A stretch of 64,000 bases of DNA from Buttiauxella sp. A111 (GCF_014189855.1 NZ_BJFN01000011.1:1-64000); one strand, 5' to 3'; shown: positions 1 through 10,186, counted from the first letter of the stretch. Numbers and translations: made by a program. The notes: generated from the sequence alone by a model not told the origin.

Positions 1-2
1 GC

Positions 3-1496
3 ACCCTGTATGTGGGCGCGCAGAATGAAAGCGGTGCGGCACAAACCTTTACCGTCGGTCAGGACCTGGTGAACAACGGTACGGTGAATATCGCTCACGG
101 CAGCGTGGCGGGTAACGTACTGAATGTGAACGGGAACTACACCGGTAACGACGGTCTGATTAACTTCAACACCGTGCTGGGCGACGACAACTCCGTCACC
201 GACAAAATGGTCGTTGCGGGTAACACCGCAGGCACCACTAACGTCAGCGTGACCAACGCAGGCGGCACCGGTGCGCAGACCCTGAACGGCATTGAGCTTA
301 TCAGCGTGGGTGGGGCTTCTGACGGTGAGTTTAAGCAGGCCGGGCGTATTGTGGCCGGGGCGTATGACTATGCACTGGTACGTGGCGCGGGCAGCAACAA
401 CGCCAACTGGTACCTGAGCAACGCCGTTGATGGCACAGTGCCGGTTGATCCGACGGTGCCGGTTGATCCATCGAACCCAACCGATCCGGCGGCACCATCG
501 GCTCCTGAGCAGATTATTCGTCCGGAAGCGGGTGCATACACAGCGAACCTGGCAGCAGCCAACACCATGTTCCTGAACCGCCTGCACGATCGTCTGGGTG
601 AAACCCAGTACACGGACGTGCTGACGGGTGAAGAGAAAGTGACGAGCATGTGGATGCGCAACGTGGGTGGTCACACTAACTCACGCGATAACAGCGGCCA
701 GCTGAAGACCCAGAGCAACCGTTATGTGTTGCAGATGGGGGGCGACGTGGCGCAGTGGAGCACCGACGGTCTGAACCGCCTGCACCTGGGCGTGATGGCG
801 GGTTACGGTAACAGCCACAGCAACACGCGTTCTCATGCGACCGGTTATTCGGCAGACGGCTCGGTTGACGGTTACAGCACCGGGGTGTACGCGACCTGGT
901 ATGACAACGACGCCGAGAAGAACGGTCTGTATGTGGATACGTGGGCGCAGTACAGCTGGTTCAATAACCACGTGAGCGGTGAGAAACTGGCGACGGAATC
1001 GTACAAGTCGAAGGGCGTGACGGCGTCGGTAGAAACCGGCTACACCTTCAACATGGGCGAGTTCAAAGGCAGTAAAGGCACCACCAACACCTGGTACATC
1101 CAGCCACAGGCGCAGGCCATCTGGATGGGTGTAGAAGCTGACGATCACCGTGAAGCGAACGGCACCAAAGTGCAGGGCAGCGACGGTAATGTGCAGACGC
1201 GTCTGGGCGCACGTGCTTACCTGAAGAGCCATGATGCAAGTGACAACGGTAAAGATCGTGAGTTCCAGCCGTTCGTGGAAGCGAACTGGATCCACAACAC
1301 CAGCAACTTCAGCTCAACGCTTGACGGCGTGAGCAGCAGCCAGGCGGGAACGCGCAATATTGGTGAAGTGAAAGTGGGTGTGGAAGGTCAGCTGAACAAA
1401 AACCTGAACATGTGGGGTAACGTTGGCGTGCAGGTGGGCGACAAAGGTTACAACGACAGTGCGGCGATGATCGGCGTGAAATACAGCTTTAAATAA
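3..1496 (+). CDS. autotransporter, C-terminal part (5' end outside window)
   Basis: The reading frame is open from the left edge, so this is the end of a longer type Va autotransporter adhesin whose start lies outside the window. It carries the last part of the beta-helical passenger, a short proline-rich linker of the VPVDPTVPVDPSNPTDP type near residues 145-165 of the visible part, and about 310 residues of outer-membrane beta-barrel. The visible protein is almost identical to the end of the complete autotransporter at 3011-10093; the main difference is a linker 9 residues shorter. The last residues are YSFK, so Lys follows the usual terminal aromatic residue. The stop TAA at 1494-1496 is followed by a strong terminator. 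Function as an adhesin or aggregation factor is inferred from the family. Confidence 0.9.
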   Translation, partial: TLYVGAQNESGAAQTFTVGQDLVNNGTVNIAHGSVAGNVLNVNGNYTGNDGLINFNTVLGDDNSVTDKMVVAGNTAGTTNVSVTNAGGTGAQTLNGIELISVGGASDGEFKQAGRIVAGAYDYALVRGAGSNNANWYLSNAVDGTVPVDPTVPVDPSNPTDPAAPSAPEQIIRPEAGAYTANLAAANTMFLNRLHDRLGETQYTDVLTGEEKVTSMWMRNVGGHTNSRDNSGQLKTQSNRYVLQMGGDVAQWSTDGLNRLHLGVMAGYGNSHSNTRSHATGYSADGSVDGYSTGVYATWYDNDAEKNGLYVDTWAQYSWFNNHVSGEKLATESYKSKGVTASVETGYTFNMGEFKGSKGTTNTWYIQPQAQAIWMGVEADDHREANGTKVQGSDGNVQTRLGARAYLKSHDASDNGKDREFQPFVEANWIHNTSNFSSTLDGVSSSQAGTRNIGEVKVGVEGQLNKNLNMWGNVGVQVGDKGYNDSAAMIGVKYSFK

Positions 1497-1526
1497 TAAT
1501 AAGTAGTACTTCTGCAGGTAATATTT

Positions 1527-1554
1527 GCCCCGGGCTTAAACCCGGGGCTTTTTT
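1527..1554 (+). terminator. rho-independent terminator of the upstream autotransporter
   Basis: GCCCCGGG / CCCGGGGC stem (1527-1534 and 1541-1548) with loop CTTAAA and six T residues, 31 bases after the stop codon. Confidence 0.9.
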
Positions 1555-1753
1555 AACTCAATAAAATCAGGAATTAAATAAAATGAATCATCATATTCTG
1601 TGTTGTGTATTTGTTTGGCCTTAATGCTTACAGCTTGTTTTTTCAATGAGTGAGACAAAACGGGGTGGCTGAAATCAATCAATAACAGCAAACCATCCAG
1701 TTTCTAAGTATTTGTTTTAAAACTGCCTGTCATCAAGATTTGGAGAATCAGAA

Positions 1754-2524
1754 ATGCAGAAATTAATTATTATCATGGTGGTGATAATATCCGTGATTAC
1801 TTATTTTGCCGTTAAGTTTGTTCGTAGTGTTAAAAAAGAGGAACAAGAGAAAGAGCAACTTTATAGCCAGCATCAACTTCCACCTGAAAAGGAGAGCCTG
1901 CTTGCGTTCGGAGCCCTGTTAACCCGGCAGAGAGGTGAGGTTCCTGGCATTTTACCGGTGCGTAAATTAGACGAAACGGCTGATGGTTTAGCTGCTCAAT
2001 GGGATATTAACGATAGCCAAAGTGCTCATTCCACTATTGAGGGATTATTGCATCACTCGGAAGAAAAGACAGAGTGGAGAGCATATTCAGAAAATCTGTT
2101 AATAAAACTAAGAAACAAGGATATTCAGGACACAGAGGAGACAGCCGAAGAGGTCCGTTCCTCGATTAATAACTACCAGGCCGCGACGACGGCATTTAAA
2201 ACCGATCTTGACTATGACGATAGCCTGTCTGTAAACACGGACCTGAGAGCGTGGGATCTTGAACGTGCAGCATTTCTGGCCAGGTGTAGTCTGGCGTTAG
2301 GCTATATTACTGAAGACGAAGCCTGGTCATATATAAATGAAGCACAGCGTCAGGCGAAAGAAAAATACGCAGACTGGAAGGACTATTTTATCGCCTTTTT
2401 CCTGGGGCGTAGCCTTGAGTATGCTGAGTCATCGTATGAAATATCCAGATTTTATAGAAACATGTTCGAGGAAAACAGCCTGTGGGTTAAATATCCGTTA
2501 AAGAGTGTTTCGAGTCAGGAATAA
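1754..2524 (+). CDS. DUF1266 family protein with N-terminal membrane anchor
   Basis: The product is a 256-residue protein of unknown function. Residues 3-24 form one hydrophobic segment followed by a basic and charged stretch, which suggests a cytoplasmic domain tethered to the inner membrane. The C-terminal part (about 165-240) has the DUF1266 pattern: WDLERAAFLARC, then GYITEDEAWSYI, then DWKDYFIAFFLGR, as in E. coli YbeR and YbeU. The start is set by TGGAG at 1741-1745, eight bases before the ATG. It is a single gene between two autotransporter copies, with its own terminator at 2554. No biochemical role is established for the family, and no functional link to the autotransporters can be read from the sequence. 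Confidence 0.8.
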   Translation: MQKLIIIMVVIISVITYFAVKFVRSVKKEEQEKEQLYSQHQLPPEKESLLAFGALLTRQRGEVPGILPVRKLDETADGLAAQWDINDSQSAHSTIEGLLHHSEEKTEWRAYSENLLIKLRNKDIQDTEETAEEVRSSINNYQAATTAFKTDLDYDDSLSVNTDLRAWDLERAAFLARCSLALGYITEDEAWSYINEAQRQAKEKYADWKDYFIAFFLGRSLEYAESSYEISRFYRNMFEENSLWVKYPLKSVSSQE

Positions 2525-2553
2525 AAATAGACAGTTGTAAAGCCTCGTAGAAG

Positions 2554-2584
2554 AGCCCCGTCGTAAAACACGGGGCTTTTTTTA
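2554..2584 (+). terminator. rho-independent terminator of the DUF1266 gene
   Basis: AGCCCCGT / ACGGGGCT stem with an 8-base loop and a T-run ending near 2584, 30 bases after the stop codon. Confidence 0.9.
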
Positions 2585-3010
2585 TTTATCACAGATGCAC
2601 GTGAATGCAATTTCACAAGGTTAAAACAAGTACAAAAGCAGTAAGTGTGGGCTGTTTATTTCGAAAAATAGAAAATGCAATTTGATTGCCTGTTTGAACT
2701 ATTCTATCTATTATTGGTTCCATGAATGTTTGTGGTCGAACTCTGTCATATTGACTGATTTGTGTGAATAAATCAGCCTCTCCTAATTCAATAAAACCGC
2801 AATCTCCTGGGTGTTTTCACTCAGTTATAACGATGGCTCTAATGCTAAGCGCTTATTTTATTGCGTGTTAAGGACCGCTTTTCTCAAATTTTAGGCTGTG
2901 ACATCTAATTAATCATCATCCATGGTGCGGGGTTTTCATTTCTGAAAATACCTCCAGAGTCGTGCGTATTTACTCTTTGCCGCATCGCAATATTACTATG
3001 TGAGTGAAAA
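2585..3010 (+). promoter_or_regulatory. AT-rich leader region of the large autotransporter
   Basis: No gene is visible in this 426-base stretch. It must hold the promoter of the autotransporter that starts at 3011, but I cannot assign one firm -35/-10 pair. A perfect 10-base palindrome TAAGCGCTTA lies at 2846-2855 and may be an operator. A near copy sits inside the predicted promoter of the CsgG-like operon at 18348-18357. Confidence 0.4.
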
Positions 3011-6000
3011 ATGAATAAAATTTTCAATGTTGTATGGAATCATTGCTTGCAATGTTTTGTTGTGACGTCTGAATTGGCTCGCCGCTGTGGCAAGGTAAAA
3101 AGCACGTCATCTAATGACGGTAAGAAAAATACCCGCTTAACCAGCATGGGTACTTGCTCCCGTAAATTTTTAGCGCTCGTCGTGGCGCAGCTATTTGCTA
3201 TTCCTTCCTATGCTATTGAAATAACCGTCGAGGAAACCCGACCTGAAGATGCCAGTGTGGGTAGATTTATAAACGGATTCAACGTATTGACCGGTTCATT
3301 TGGCATGATTAATTCAGGTCATATGGGATATGAACTCATGACGTTGGGGCAGGCCCGTGACCAGGGATTGATAGTGACGCCCGAGCAGGCAAGCTATGTT
3401 GATCTCAACGTATTCAAAATTGGCGACCAGACGAAAACGGTCTCTTACATCGACCCTATTACCCATAATACGGTGACTGTCCGCGTCTATGACAATGGCA
3501 AAATGACCAGTTCATCTGCGGCGTCTATCGGCATTGCGCCGAGTATTGCTGTTGGCGCAAACGGGCAATATGTCGATAAAAACCTCTGGCAGGTGAAAGA
3601 CGGTGGTGAGTTGACCGTACAGGTTGCTAAAGAGACCGCAGACTGGACGAATGATTCGTCATCACGCTTTTATGCTTATCTGAAAGGGACGACGCCGGGC
3701 GCAACCACTTCCTCAGCATTTCTGGTAGATGCAAATTCGACGTTAAATTACGATACCAAAACGGTCGTCATTGCGGGTAATAACGCCAGCAATATTAAAG
3801 ACCCCACAAAATATGTTGCAAACTTTACCTCAGATACCTTTGTTGGATCCTTCACCAGCGTGCTGGGGAAAAGAAATGTCACAAACATCGCTGAATTCAA
3901 ACAATATAATAGCGACTTGATTGCTGCGGTACAGCAAGGGAAATTAACGGAAGCGCAATATTCCGCCGAGCTGTTAAAGGCCTGGGATAACACACCACGC
4001 CAAATATTTGTTGATACCCATATTTCACCTGATGATGCCGTCAATGCGATCGTTCGCTTTGATCAAGTGGCTTATATTCATGGGGATGGCGCACAGGCAA
4101 AAATAAATATAAGCAAAGACTCAAACATCGAAATCGTGAATTCCGATATTAGCGTGGTACGCGTTGAGAATGGGGCTTCATTGGTAAACGACGGCGTATT
4201 AGGTAGCGTGAGCGGCAAAGTTTATGGTTCGGCTGTGATTATGGCGACGGGTGCTGGCACCAGCGTGATTAACAATGGTGTCGTCGATGTTGGGACTAAC
4301 CCGGATATGTTGAACTACAAACTCCCAGACGGCAGTACTTATACTCTGAGCAACCTGGGGGGCGATGGTTTGTATGGTCTGCGAATTTTTGATAGCTCTA
4401 CAGGCGTGAATAATGGGGTCATCAACCTGGCATCCCATGGGGTGTCGACCACCAATATGGGCGTTTTTGCCAGCACCGGGGGGATTTTTACCAATAACGG
4501 TTCACTGAATATCTCCACTTCACCGGATGCTCAAAACTCGCTGGCGGGCATGTATAACTATGGCTTTGTGGTAAATGGTAACTCGACGGTAAAAAATGCG
4601 GGTGAGATCTACATTGGCCGCGAGTCGCAAAGAAAGACGACTGATATCACGGCAGATATCGCTATTAACCAACCTTCGGTCGGTGCCAATGTCTCGTATG
4701 GTCATTTCACTAATATGGCCGATGGGACCATTACCATTGGTTCATTAACCCGTAACGCCACGGCAATTTCGACCCAGGGCGTTAATCCTCACTCGCTGAA
4801 CCAGGGCACGATAAATGTTAACGGTAATACCTCTGGTGGCGCGGTCAATATTGGCATGCTTGCCCAAAGTGCCGCGACGGATGTGGTCAATGCCGGCACC
4901 ATTAACCTCAATGGTGTGAATGCCTATGGCATGAAAATTACGACCAACAGCGCAGCTGAAAACAGCGGCACGATCAATATTAACGGTGGACTTGATCCTG
5001 TTTCGAGCGAAGCGAACTACGGAATGTTTATTGATGGCGCTACGGCTCGAGGGAAGTTTTCGGGGCAGATCAATCTTAATGGTGCCGGAACGATTGGCGT
5101 CCATGCGCGTAACAAAGGCGCACTAACTATTGCTGACGATGCTTCCATGACTTTTGCTGGAGGCAATAAACAAATTGGTTATTTCGTTTCGGGTGCCGGG
5201 ACCAAAATTACCAGTACCGATCGTGGCAGCGTAGATATTGCTACCGACGACTCAATGCTATTCCGCATTGAGGACGGCGCCACATTTGCACGCACAACGC
5301 CTGTACAGGCAATGATCACCGCTTCTGGCAAAAATAGTGTGGTGATGCAGGTGACCGGTAAAGGCAGCGACGTACATGCAACCGGTCTTGGCTTTACGGC
5401 TGCGGGAGAAGATAGCACCGGCATCAAAGTTGAAGGTGGCGCGAGTGGAACGTTAGAGTCTGATGTAACGATTAAACTTCAGGGTAAGGGTGCGACTGCG
5501 GGAATCGTTGACGGAAACTATTACGATCTCACCGGAACATTAGTCACAAACAAAAAAGGGAATTCGATCCTCACCAGCTACGCTGAACTGCTTGGCAGCA
5601 GCGGTGAAATGGCCGAAGGCGCTTACGGATATAAAGCGCTTAATGGTGGCACCCTGAACCATGCTGGGCTGATAGATTTCAGTACTGCAGGCAGCACGGG
5701 TGTCCTGGTTAATGGCGGCACACTCAATAATAGCGGTGATATTTCGGTTAACGGGACTGCGGTTCACGTCACTGGGGCGACATCCACGATTTCCAATACT
5801 TCTACTGTTAATGCGACTAACGGCACCGCAGCGTATCTTGTTGATAACGGCGCGTCCCTGAACCTGACAGGTGGTGGGAGCACTGCTGCGGCTGGTACCG
5901 CGCACGGCATCCTGCTGGGGACCGGGGCTAAAGGGCTGACGGTAAAAGATACCACGATCAATATGGATGCCAGCGGGACCGGTAGCGGGATCGAAAACCA

Positions 6001-9000
6001 GGCGGGTGTCACCGGGATTAAGCTCGGTAACACCACTATTAGCGTGGGTAACGGTAACGGCGTGCATACCGCCGTATCTTTGGCCGACACGAACAGCGGT
6101 AAGATCACCGTTAGCGGCAGCGGTACCGGGATTCTGTTTGAAGGCATGAACGGCAACACCACCAGTAATAAGCTGGATATGTCGAAATCTCAGGATTTGG
6201 TCATCGATGTGCTCTCAGCAGACGGCAAAGGTCTGGTCACCAACACGACTCAGGATCTGGATACGGGCGTCAGCGTCAATGTCAAAAATAACGCCGGTGG
6301 ATCAGCGCTTAAAATCAAAGGCAGCACGAAGACGGTTAACCAGTCGGGTGTACTGACCTCCACATCTTTAGCCAGCAGCGTGGTGGATATTGATAACGGT
6401 GCGGTAACCACCTTTAACAACAGCGGCAAAATTCTGGCAGCAGATAAAACCCAGAAAGCGGTGGAAACGTTGACCGGCGCGGGTGTGACTTTCACCAACC
6501 TGAAAGATGCCGTCATTCAGGGCCATGTCAACCTGATGGCAGGTAACAACACCGTCAATCTGGAAAAAGGCAGTAAAGGGACTGATTTCACGACTGGTAG
6601 CGGTGATGACGTCTTTAACCTGAATCACCTGAAATCAGCCGTAACAGGGGTGTTTGATACCCTGACAGGCGGCACAGGTAGCGACGCGCTCAATATGGTG
6701 GATTCGTCTTATGTGCTGACAGATGTTGCAGCACTTAAACAGTTTGAAATAATCAATTTATCAGACGCGGCAGACCTGACGCTGCAAGACACCTTGTTGC
6801 CGCTGGGTGATGCGCAGAATGATGCAGCAGGCACCGGATTTGCGATCGCAGCTGACAGTGCGCTACGTATTCTGAACGCTAATAACGTTGATTTTAACAG
6901 CCACTTAAGCGGCAGCGGTTTGCTGCAGGTTCAACTGGCACCTGAAGGCGATAAAGCCTTTAACTTCACGGCCAACAACGCAGCGGACAAATTTGCCGGA
7001 ACAGTGGCGCTGGCGGATGCGACCTTTGAGTTAGCGGGTCTGAACACCACCGCTCTGTCCGATGCAACTCTGCGTCTGGATAACGGCAGCACCACACACG
7101 TGGGTGACGGCGAGCAGACCATCAGCGGCCTGAAGTTCAACGGCGGTACGCTGGAATTTGACAGCGGTACACCGGGTGAAACCGTGGCCAAAGGCAGCGT
7201 ACACACCACCAAAACCATGGATCTGAGTGGCTCTGGTACCGTGCAGGTCGCTGTCGGTACGGTGAGCAACGATCACCCACTGGCCCCGACACTGCTTGAT
7301 CTTCTGGCGCAGGACGATGCCAACGCGATGGTACAACTGGCGACGTCTGCCACTGCCACTGCCACTGCCACTATCGGCAGCGGCGGCGCTCTGGTGCTGA
7401 AAGACCAGGATGGCAACGTGATCAGCGATGGCACCACAGCAGACATTACCCAGAACGGTAACACGGTGGCGAAAGGCACCTATGACTACCGTCTGACCAG
7501 CGGTGATGCGGCTGACGGCCTGTACATCAGCTACGGTCTGACCCAGGTTGACCTGCTGACGGCGGGTGCTGATGCACTGGCGCTGAATGCGGCAGGCCTG
7601 AGCGGTAACGCGGCTGACCTGAGCGCGAAAATCACCGGTACCGGTGACCTGGCGATTGATACTGGCGCGGGCAATACCGTGTCGCTGTCTAACACGCTTA
7701 ACGATTATGTCGGGAACACCGATATTCGTTCCGGCACCCTGAAAATGATTGCCGATAACGTACTGGGCCAGACCGATGTGCTGTCTCTGGCAGCGGATAC
7801 GGCGCTGGACATGAACGGCAAGGCACAGACCGTGGGTTCCCTGCAGTCTACTGCGGGCTCAACCGTTAACCTGAACGGCGGGGCGCTGAGCCTGAGCCAT
7901 GGCGGCGTGTCTGACGGCGCACTGGCAGGTAGCGGCGAACTGAACGTGCTGGCGGATACGCTGACCGTGAACGGTGCTAACACTGGCCTGAGCGCAACCA
8001 CCACCGTAGCAAACGGGGCAACAGTTGCCCTGAATGACGCCGCGGGTCTGGGTGTGGGCGATATCGTCAACGCCGGTAAAGTGATGTTCAGTGATGCGGC
8101 AGGTACCGTTGCCAACAACATCCGTGATGGCGTGGCAGCAGCGACTCGTGCACTGTCTGCTACTGCAGGCAGCGTGGATCTGGTGAACAGCCAGCTTGCA
8201 CTGAGTGGTGATAACAGCGGCTTCAGCGGTGTGTTTAACATCGACGCAGCTTCACAACTGACGGCTACGGCGGCACAGCAACTGGGTACTGCGGACATTG
8301 CTGACGAAGGCGAACTGGTACTGAATGCGGCCGATAACTGGGCGCTGACCAACAACCTAAGTGGCGCAGGCAACCTGACCAAACAGGGCGCTGGCGTGGT
8401 TACGTTGTCCGGCAATGCCGCCTATACCGGTCTGACGGATATCCAGGCAGGCGGTCTGATGCTGGGCAGCGAAGCGGCTCCGGTCACACTGGCAAGCACG
8501 CAAGTTAACGTGGCACAGGATGCGTTCCTCGCCGGTTACGGCGGTGTGGCAGGCAACGTGAACAACCTGGGCACCCTGTATGTGGGCGCGCAGAATGAAA
8601 GCGGTGCGGCACAGACCTTTACCGTCGGTCAGGACCTGGTGAACAACGGTACGGTGAATATCGCTCACGGCAGCGTGGCGGGTAACGTACTGAATGTGAA
8701 CGGGAACTACACCGGTAACGACGGTCTGATTAACTTCAACACCGTGCTGGGCGACGACAGTTCTGTCACCGACAAACTGGTCGTTGCGGGTAACACCGCA
8801 GGCACCACTAACGTCAGCGTGACCAACGCGGGCGGCACCGGTGCGCAGACCCTGAACGGCATTGAGCTTATCAGCGTGGGTGGGGCTTCTGACGGTGAGT
8901 TTAAGCAGGCGGGTCGTATTGTGGCCGGGGCGTATGACTATGCACTGGTACGTGGTGAAGGCAGCAACAACGCCAACTGGTACCTGACTAATGCCGTGGA

Positions 9001-10093
9001 TGGCAGCGTGCCGGTTGAACCCACTGACCCAGGCATACCGGTTGATCCGACGGTGCCGGTTGATCCATCGAACCCAACCGATCCGGCGGCACCATCGGCT
9101 CCTGAGCTGATTATTCGTCCGGAAGCGGCGGCGTACACGGCGAACCTGGCGGCAGCCAACACCATGTTCCTGAACCGCCTGCACGATCGTCTGGGTGAAA
9201 CCCAGTACACGGACGTGCTGACGGGTGAAGAGAAAGTGACGAGCATGTGGATGCGCAACGTGGGGGGGCACACTAACTCGCGTGATAACAGCGGCCAGCT
9301 GAAGACCCAGAGCAACCGTTATGTGTTGCAGATGGGTGGCGACGTGGCGCAGTGGAGCACCGACGGTCTGAACCGCCTGCACCTGGGCGTGATGGCGGGT
9401 TACGGTAACAGCCACAGCAACACCCGTTCGCATGCAACCGGTTATTCGGCAGACGGCTCGGTTGATGGTTACAGCACCGGTGTGTACGCGACCTGGTATG
9501 ACAACGACGCTGAGAAAAACGGTCTGTATGTGGATACGTGGGCGCAGTACAGCTGGTTCAATAACCACGTGAGCGGTGAGAAACTGGCGACGGAATCGTA
9601 CAAGTCGAAGGGCGTGACGGCGTCGGTAGAAACCGGTTACACCTTCAACATGGGCGAGTTCAAAGGCAGCAAAGGCACCACCAACACCTGGTACATTCAG
9701 CCTCAGGCGCAGGCCATCTGGATGGGTGTGGAAGCTGACGATCACCGTGAAGCGAACGGCACGAAAGTGCAGGGCAGCGACGGTAATGTGCAGACGCGTC
9801 TGGGCGCACGTGCTTACCTGAAGAGCCATGATGCAAGTGACAACGGTAAAGATCGTGAGTTCCAGCCGTTCGTGGAAGCGAACTGGATCCACAACACCAG
9901 CAACTTCAGCTCAACGCTTGACGGCGTGAACAGCAGCCAGGCAGGAACGCGCAACATTGGTGAAGTGAAAGTGGGTGTGGAAGGTCAGCTGAACAAAAAC
10001 CTGAACATGTGGGGTAACGTTGGCGTGCAGGTGGGCGACAAAGGTTACAACGACAGTGCGGCGATGATCGGCGTGAAATACAGCTTTAAATAA
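3011..10093 (+). CDS. large autotransporter adhesin with ESPR signal
   Basis: The product is a 2360-residue type Va autotransporter, Sec-exported and anchored in the outer membrane by its C-terminal barrel. The N-terminus MNKIFNVVWNHCLQCFVVTS is an ESPR extended signal, followed by an ordinary signal core ending at ALVVAQLFAIPSYA (cleavage after about residue 68). The passenger is rich in NNGxIN / xGTINxNG repeats typical of beta-helices, followed by autotransporter-associated strand repeats (LSGNAAYTGLTDIQAGGL type). Around residues 1195-1228 lie GSGDDVFNLN and GGTGSDALN, which resemble RTX nonapeptides. A proline-rich linker (about 2000-2035) precedes the barrel (about 2045-2360). The last residue is Lys after Phe. 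The final 1.5 kb is a near-identical duplicate of 3-1496. A role in adhesion, autoaggregation or biofilm is a family-level inference. Confidence 0.93.
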   Translation: MNKIFNVVWNHCLQCFVVTSELARRCGKVKSTSSNDGKKNTRLTSMGTCSRKFLALVVAQLFAIPSYAIEITVEETRPEDASVGRFINGFNVLTGSFGMINSGHMGYELMTLGQARDQGLIVTPEQASYVDLNVFKIGDQTKTVSYIDPITHNTVTVRVYDNGKMTSSSAASIGIAPSIAVGANGQYVDKNLWQVKDGGELTVQVAKETADWTNDSSSRFYAYLKGTTPGATTSSAFLVDANSTLNYDTKTVVIAGNNASNIKDPTKYVANFTSDTFVGSFTSVLGKRNVTNIAEFKQYNSDLIAAVQQGKLTEAQYSAELLKAWDNTPRQIFVDTHISPDDAVNAIVRFDQVAYIHGDGAQAKINISKDSNIEIVNSDISVVRVENGASLVNDGVLGSVSGKVYGSAVIMATGAGTSVINNGVVDVGTNPDMLNYKLPDGSTYTLSNLGGDGLYGLRIFDSSTGVNNGVINLASHGVSTTNMGVFASTGGIFTNNGSLNISTSPDAQNSLAGMYNYGFVVNGNSTVKNAGEIYIGRESQRKTTDITADIAINQPSVGANVSYGHFTNMADGTITIGSLTRNATAISTQGVNPHSLNQGTINVNGNTSGGAVNIGMLAQSAATDVVNAGTINLNGVNAYGMKITTNSAAENSGTININGGLDPVSSEANYGMFIDGATARGKFSGQINLNGAGTIGVHARNKGALTIADDASMTFAGGNKQIGYFVSGAGTKITSTDRGSVDIATDDSMLFRIEDGATFARTTPVQAMITASGKNSVVMQVTGKGSDVHATGLGFTAAGEDSTGIKVEGGASGTLESDVTIKLQGKGATAGIVDGNYYDLTGTLVTNKKGNSILTSYAELLGSSGEMAEGAYGYKALNGGTLNHAGLIDFSTAGSTGVLVNGGTLNNSGDISVNGTAVHVTGATSTISNTSTVNATNGTAAYLVDNGASLNLTGGGSTAAAGTAHGILLGTGAKGLTVKDTTINMDASGTGSGIENQAGVTGIKLGNTTISVGNGNGVHTAVSLADTNSGKITVSGSGTGILFEGMNGNTTSNKLDMSKSQDLVIDVLSADGKGLVTNTTQDLDTGVSVNVKNNAGGSALKIKGSTKTVNQSGVLTSTSLASSVVDIDNGAVTTFNNSGKILAADKTQKAVETLTGAGVTFTNLKDAVIQGHVNLMAGNNTVNLEKGSKGTDFTTGSGDDVFNLNHLKSAVTGVFDTLTGGTGSDALNMVDSSYVLTDVAALKQFEIINLSDAADLTLQDTLLPLGDAQNDAAGTGFAIAADSALRILNANNVDFNSHLSGSGLLQVQLAPEGDKAFNFTANNAADKFAGTVALADATFELAGLNTTALSDATLRLDNGSTTHVGDGEQTISGLKFNGGTLEFDSGTPGETVAKGSVHTTKTMDLSGSGTVQVAVGTVSNDHPLAPTLLDLLAQDDANAMVQLATSATATATATIGSGGALVLKDQDGNVISDGTTADITQNGNTVAKGTYDYRLTSGDAADGLYISYGLTQVDLLTAGADALALNAAGLSGNAADLSAKITGTGDLAIDTGAGNTVSLSNTLNDYVGNTDIRSGTLKMIADNVLGQTDVLSLAADTALDMNGKAQTVGSLQSTAGSTVNLNGGALSLSHGGVSDGALAGSGELNVLADTLTVNGANTGLSATTTVANGATVALNDAAGLGVGDIVNAGKVMFSDAAGTVANNIRDGVAAATRALSATAGSVDLVNSQLALSGDNSGFSGVFNIDAASQLTATAAQQLGTADIADEGELVLNAADNWALTNNLSGAGNLTKQGAGVVTLSGNAAYTGLTDIQAGGLMLGSEAAPVTLASTQVNVAQDAFLAGYGGVAGNVNNLGTLYVGAQNESGAAQTFTVGQDLVNNGTVNIAHGSVAGNVLNVNGNYTGNDGLINFNTVLGDDSSVTDKLVVAGNTAGTTNVSVTNAGGTGAQTLNGIELISVGGASDGEFKQAGRIVAGAYDYALVRGEGSNNANWYLTNAVDGSVPVEPTDPGIPVDPTVPVDPSNPTDPAAPSAPELIIRPEAAAYTANLAAANTMFLNRLHDRLGETQYTDVLTGEEKVTSMWMRNVGGHTNSRDNSGQLKTQSNRYVLQMGGDVAQWSTDGLNRLHLGVMAGYGNSHSNTRSHATGYSADGSVDGYSTGVYATWYDNDAEKNGLYVDTWAQYSWFNNHVSGEKLATESYKSKGVTASVETGYTFNMGEFKGSKGTTNTWYIQPQAQAIWMGVEADDHREANGTKVQGSDGNVQTRLGARAYLKSHDASDNGKDREFQPFVEANWIHNTSNFSSTLDGVNSSQAGTRNIGEVKVGVEGQLNKNLNMWGNVGVQVGDKGYNDSAAMIGVKYSFK

Positions 10094-10151
10094 TAATAAG
10101 CAGTACTTCTGCAGGTAATATTTGCCCCGGGCTTAAACCCGGGGCTTTTTT
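8571..10151 (+). repeat. long direct repeat, copy 2
   Basis: Second copy of the segment at 1-1554, inside and just past the autotransporter gene. Differences are scattered single bases plus 27 extra bases in the proline linker. The two barrels therefore appear to have been homogenised or recently duplicated. Confidence 0.95.
10124..10151 (+). terminator. rho-independent terminator of the large autotransporter
   Basis: Same GCCCCGGG-CTTAAA-CCCGGGGC hairpin and T-run as at 1527-1554. Confidence 0.9.
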
Positions 10152-10186
10152 ATGCTGCGGCTGAATGGGGGGGCGAATTTTGAGCA

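Larger units (their letters stand above)
1..1554 (+). repeat. long direct repeat, copy 1 (autotransporter end plus terminator)
   Basis: This segment matches 8571-10151 almost base for base, from the passenger end through the barrel, the TAATAATAAG stop region and the hairpin terminator. Homology stops one base after the T-run, and its left limit cannot be seen. Copy 2 is 27 bases longer because of 9 extra linker codons. Confidence 0.95.

Noticed and set aside
8357-9892. Long minus-strand open frame (over 500 codons) opposite the autotransporter barrel, with a similar one at 681-1295
   Set aside because: Shadow of GC-rich plus-strand codons. The protein has no signal, domain or ribosome binding site, and the plus frame is a clear autotransporter.
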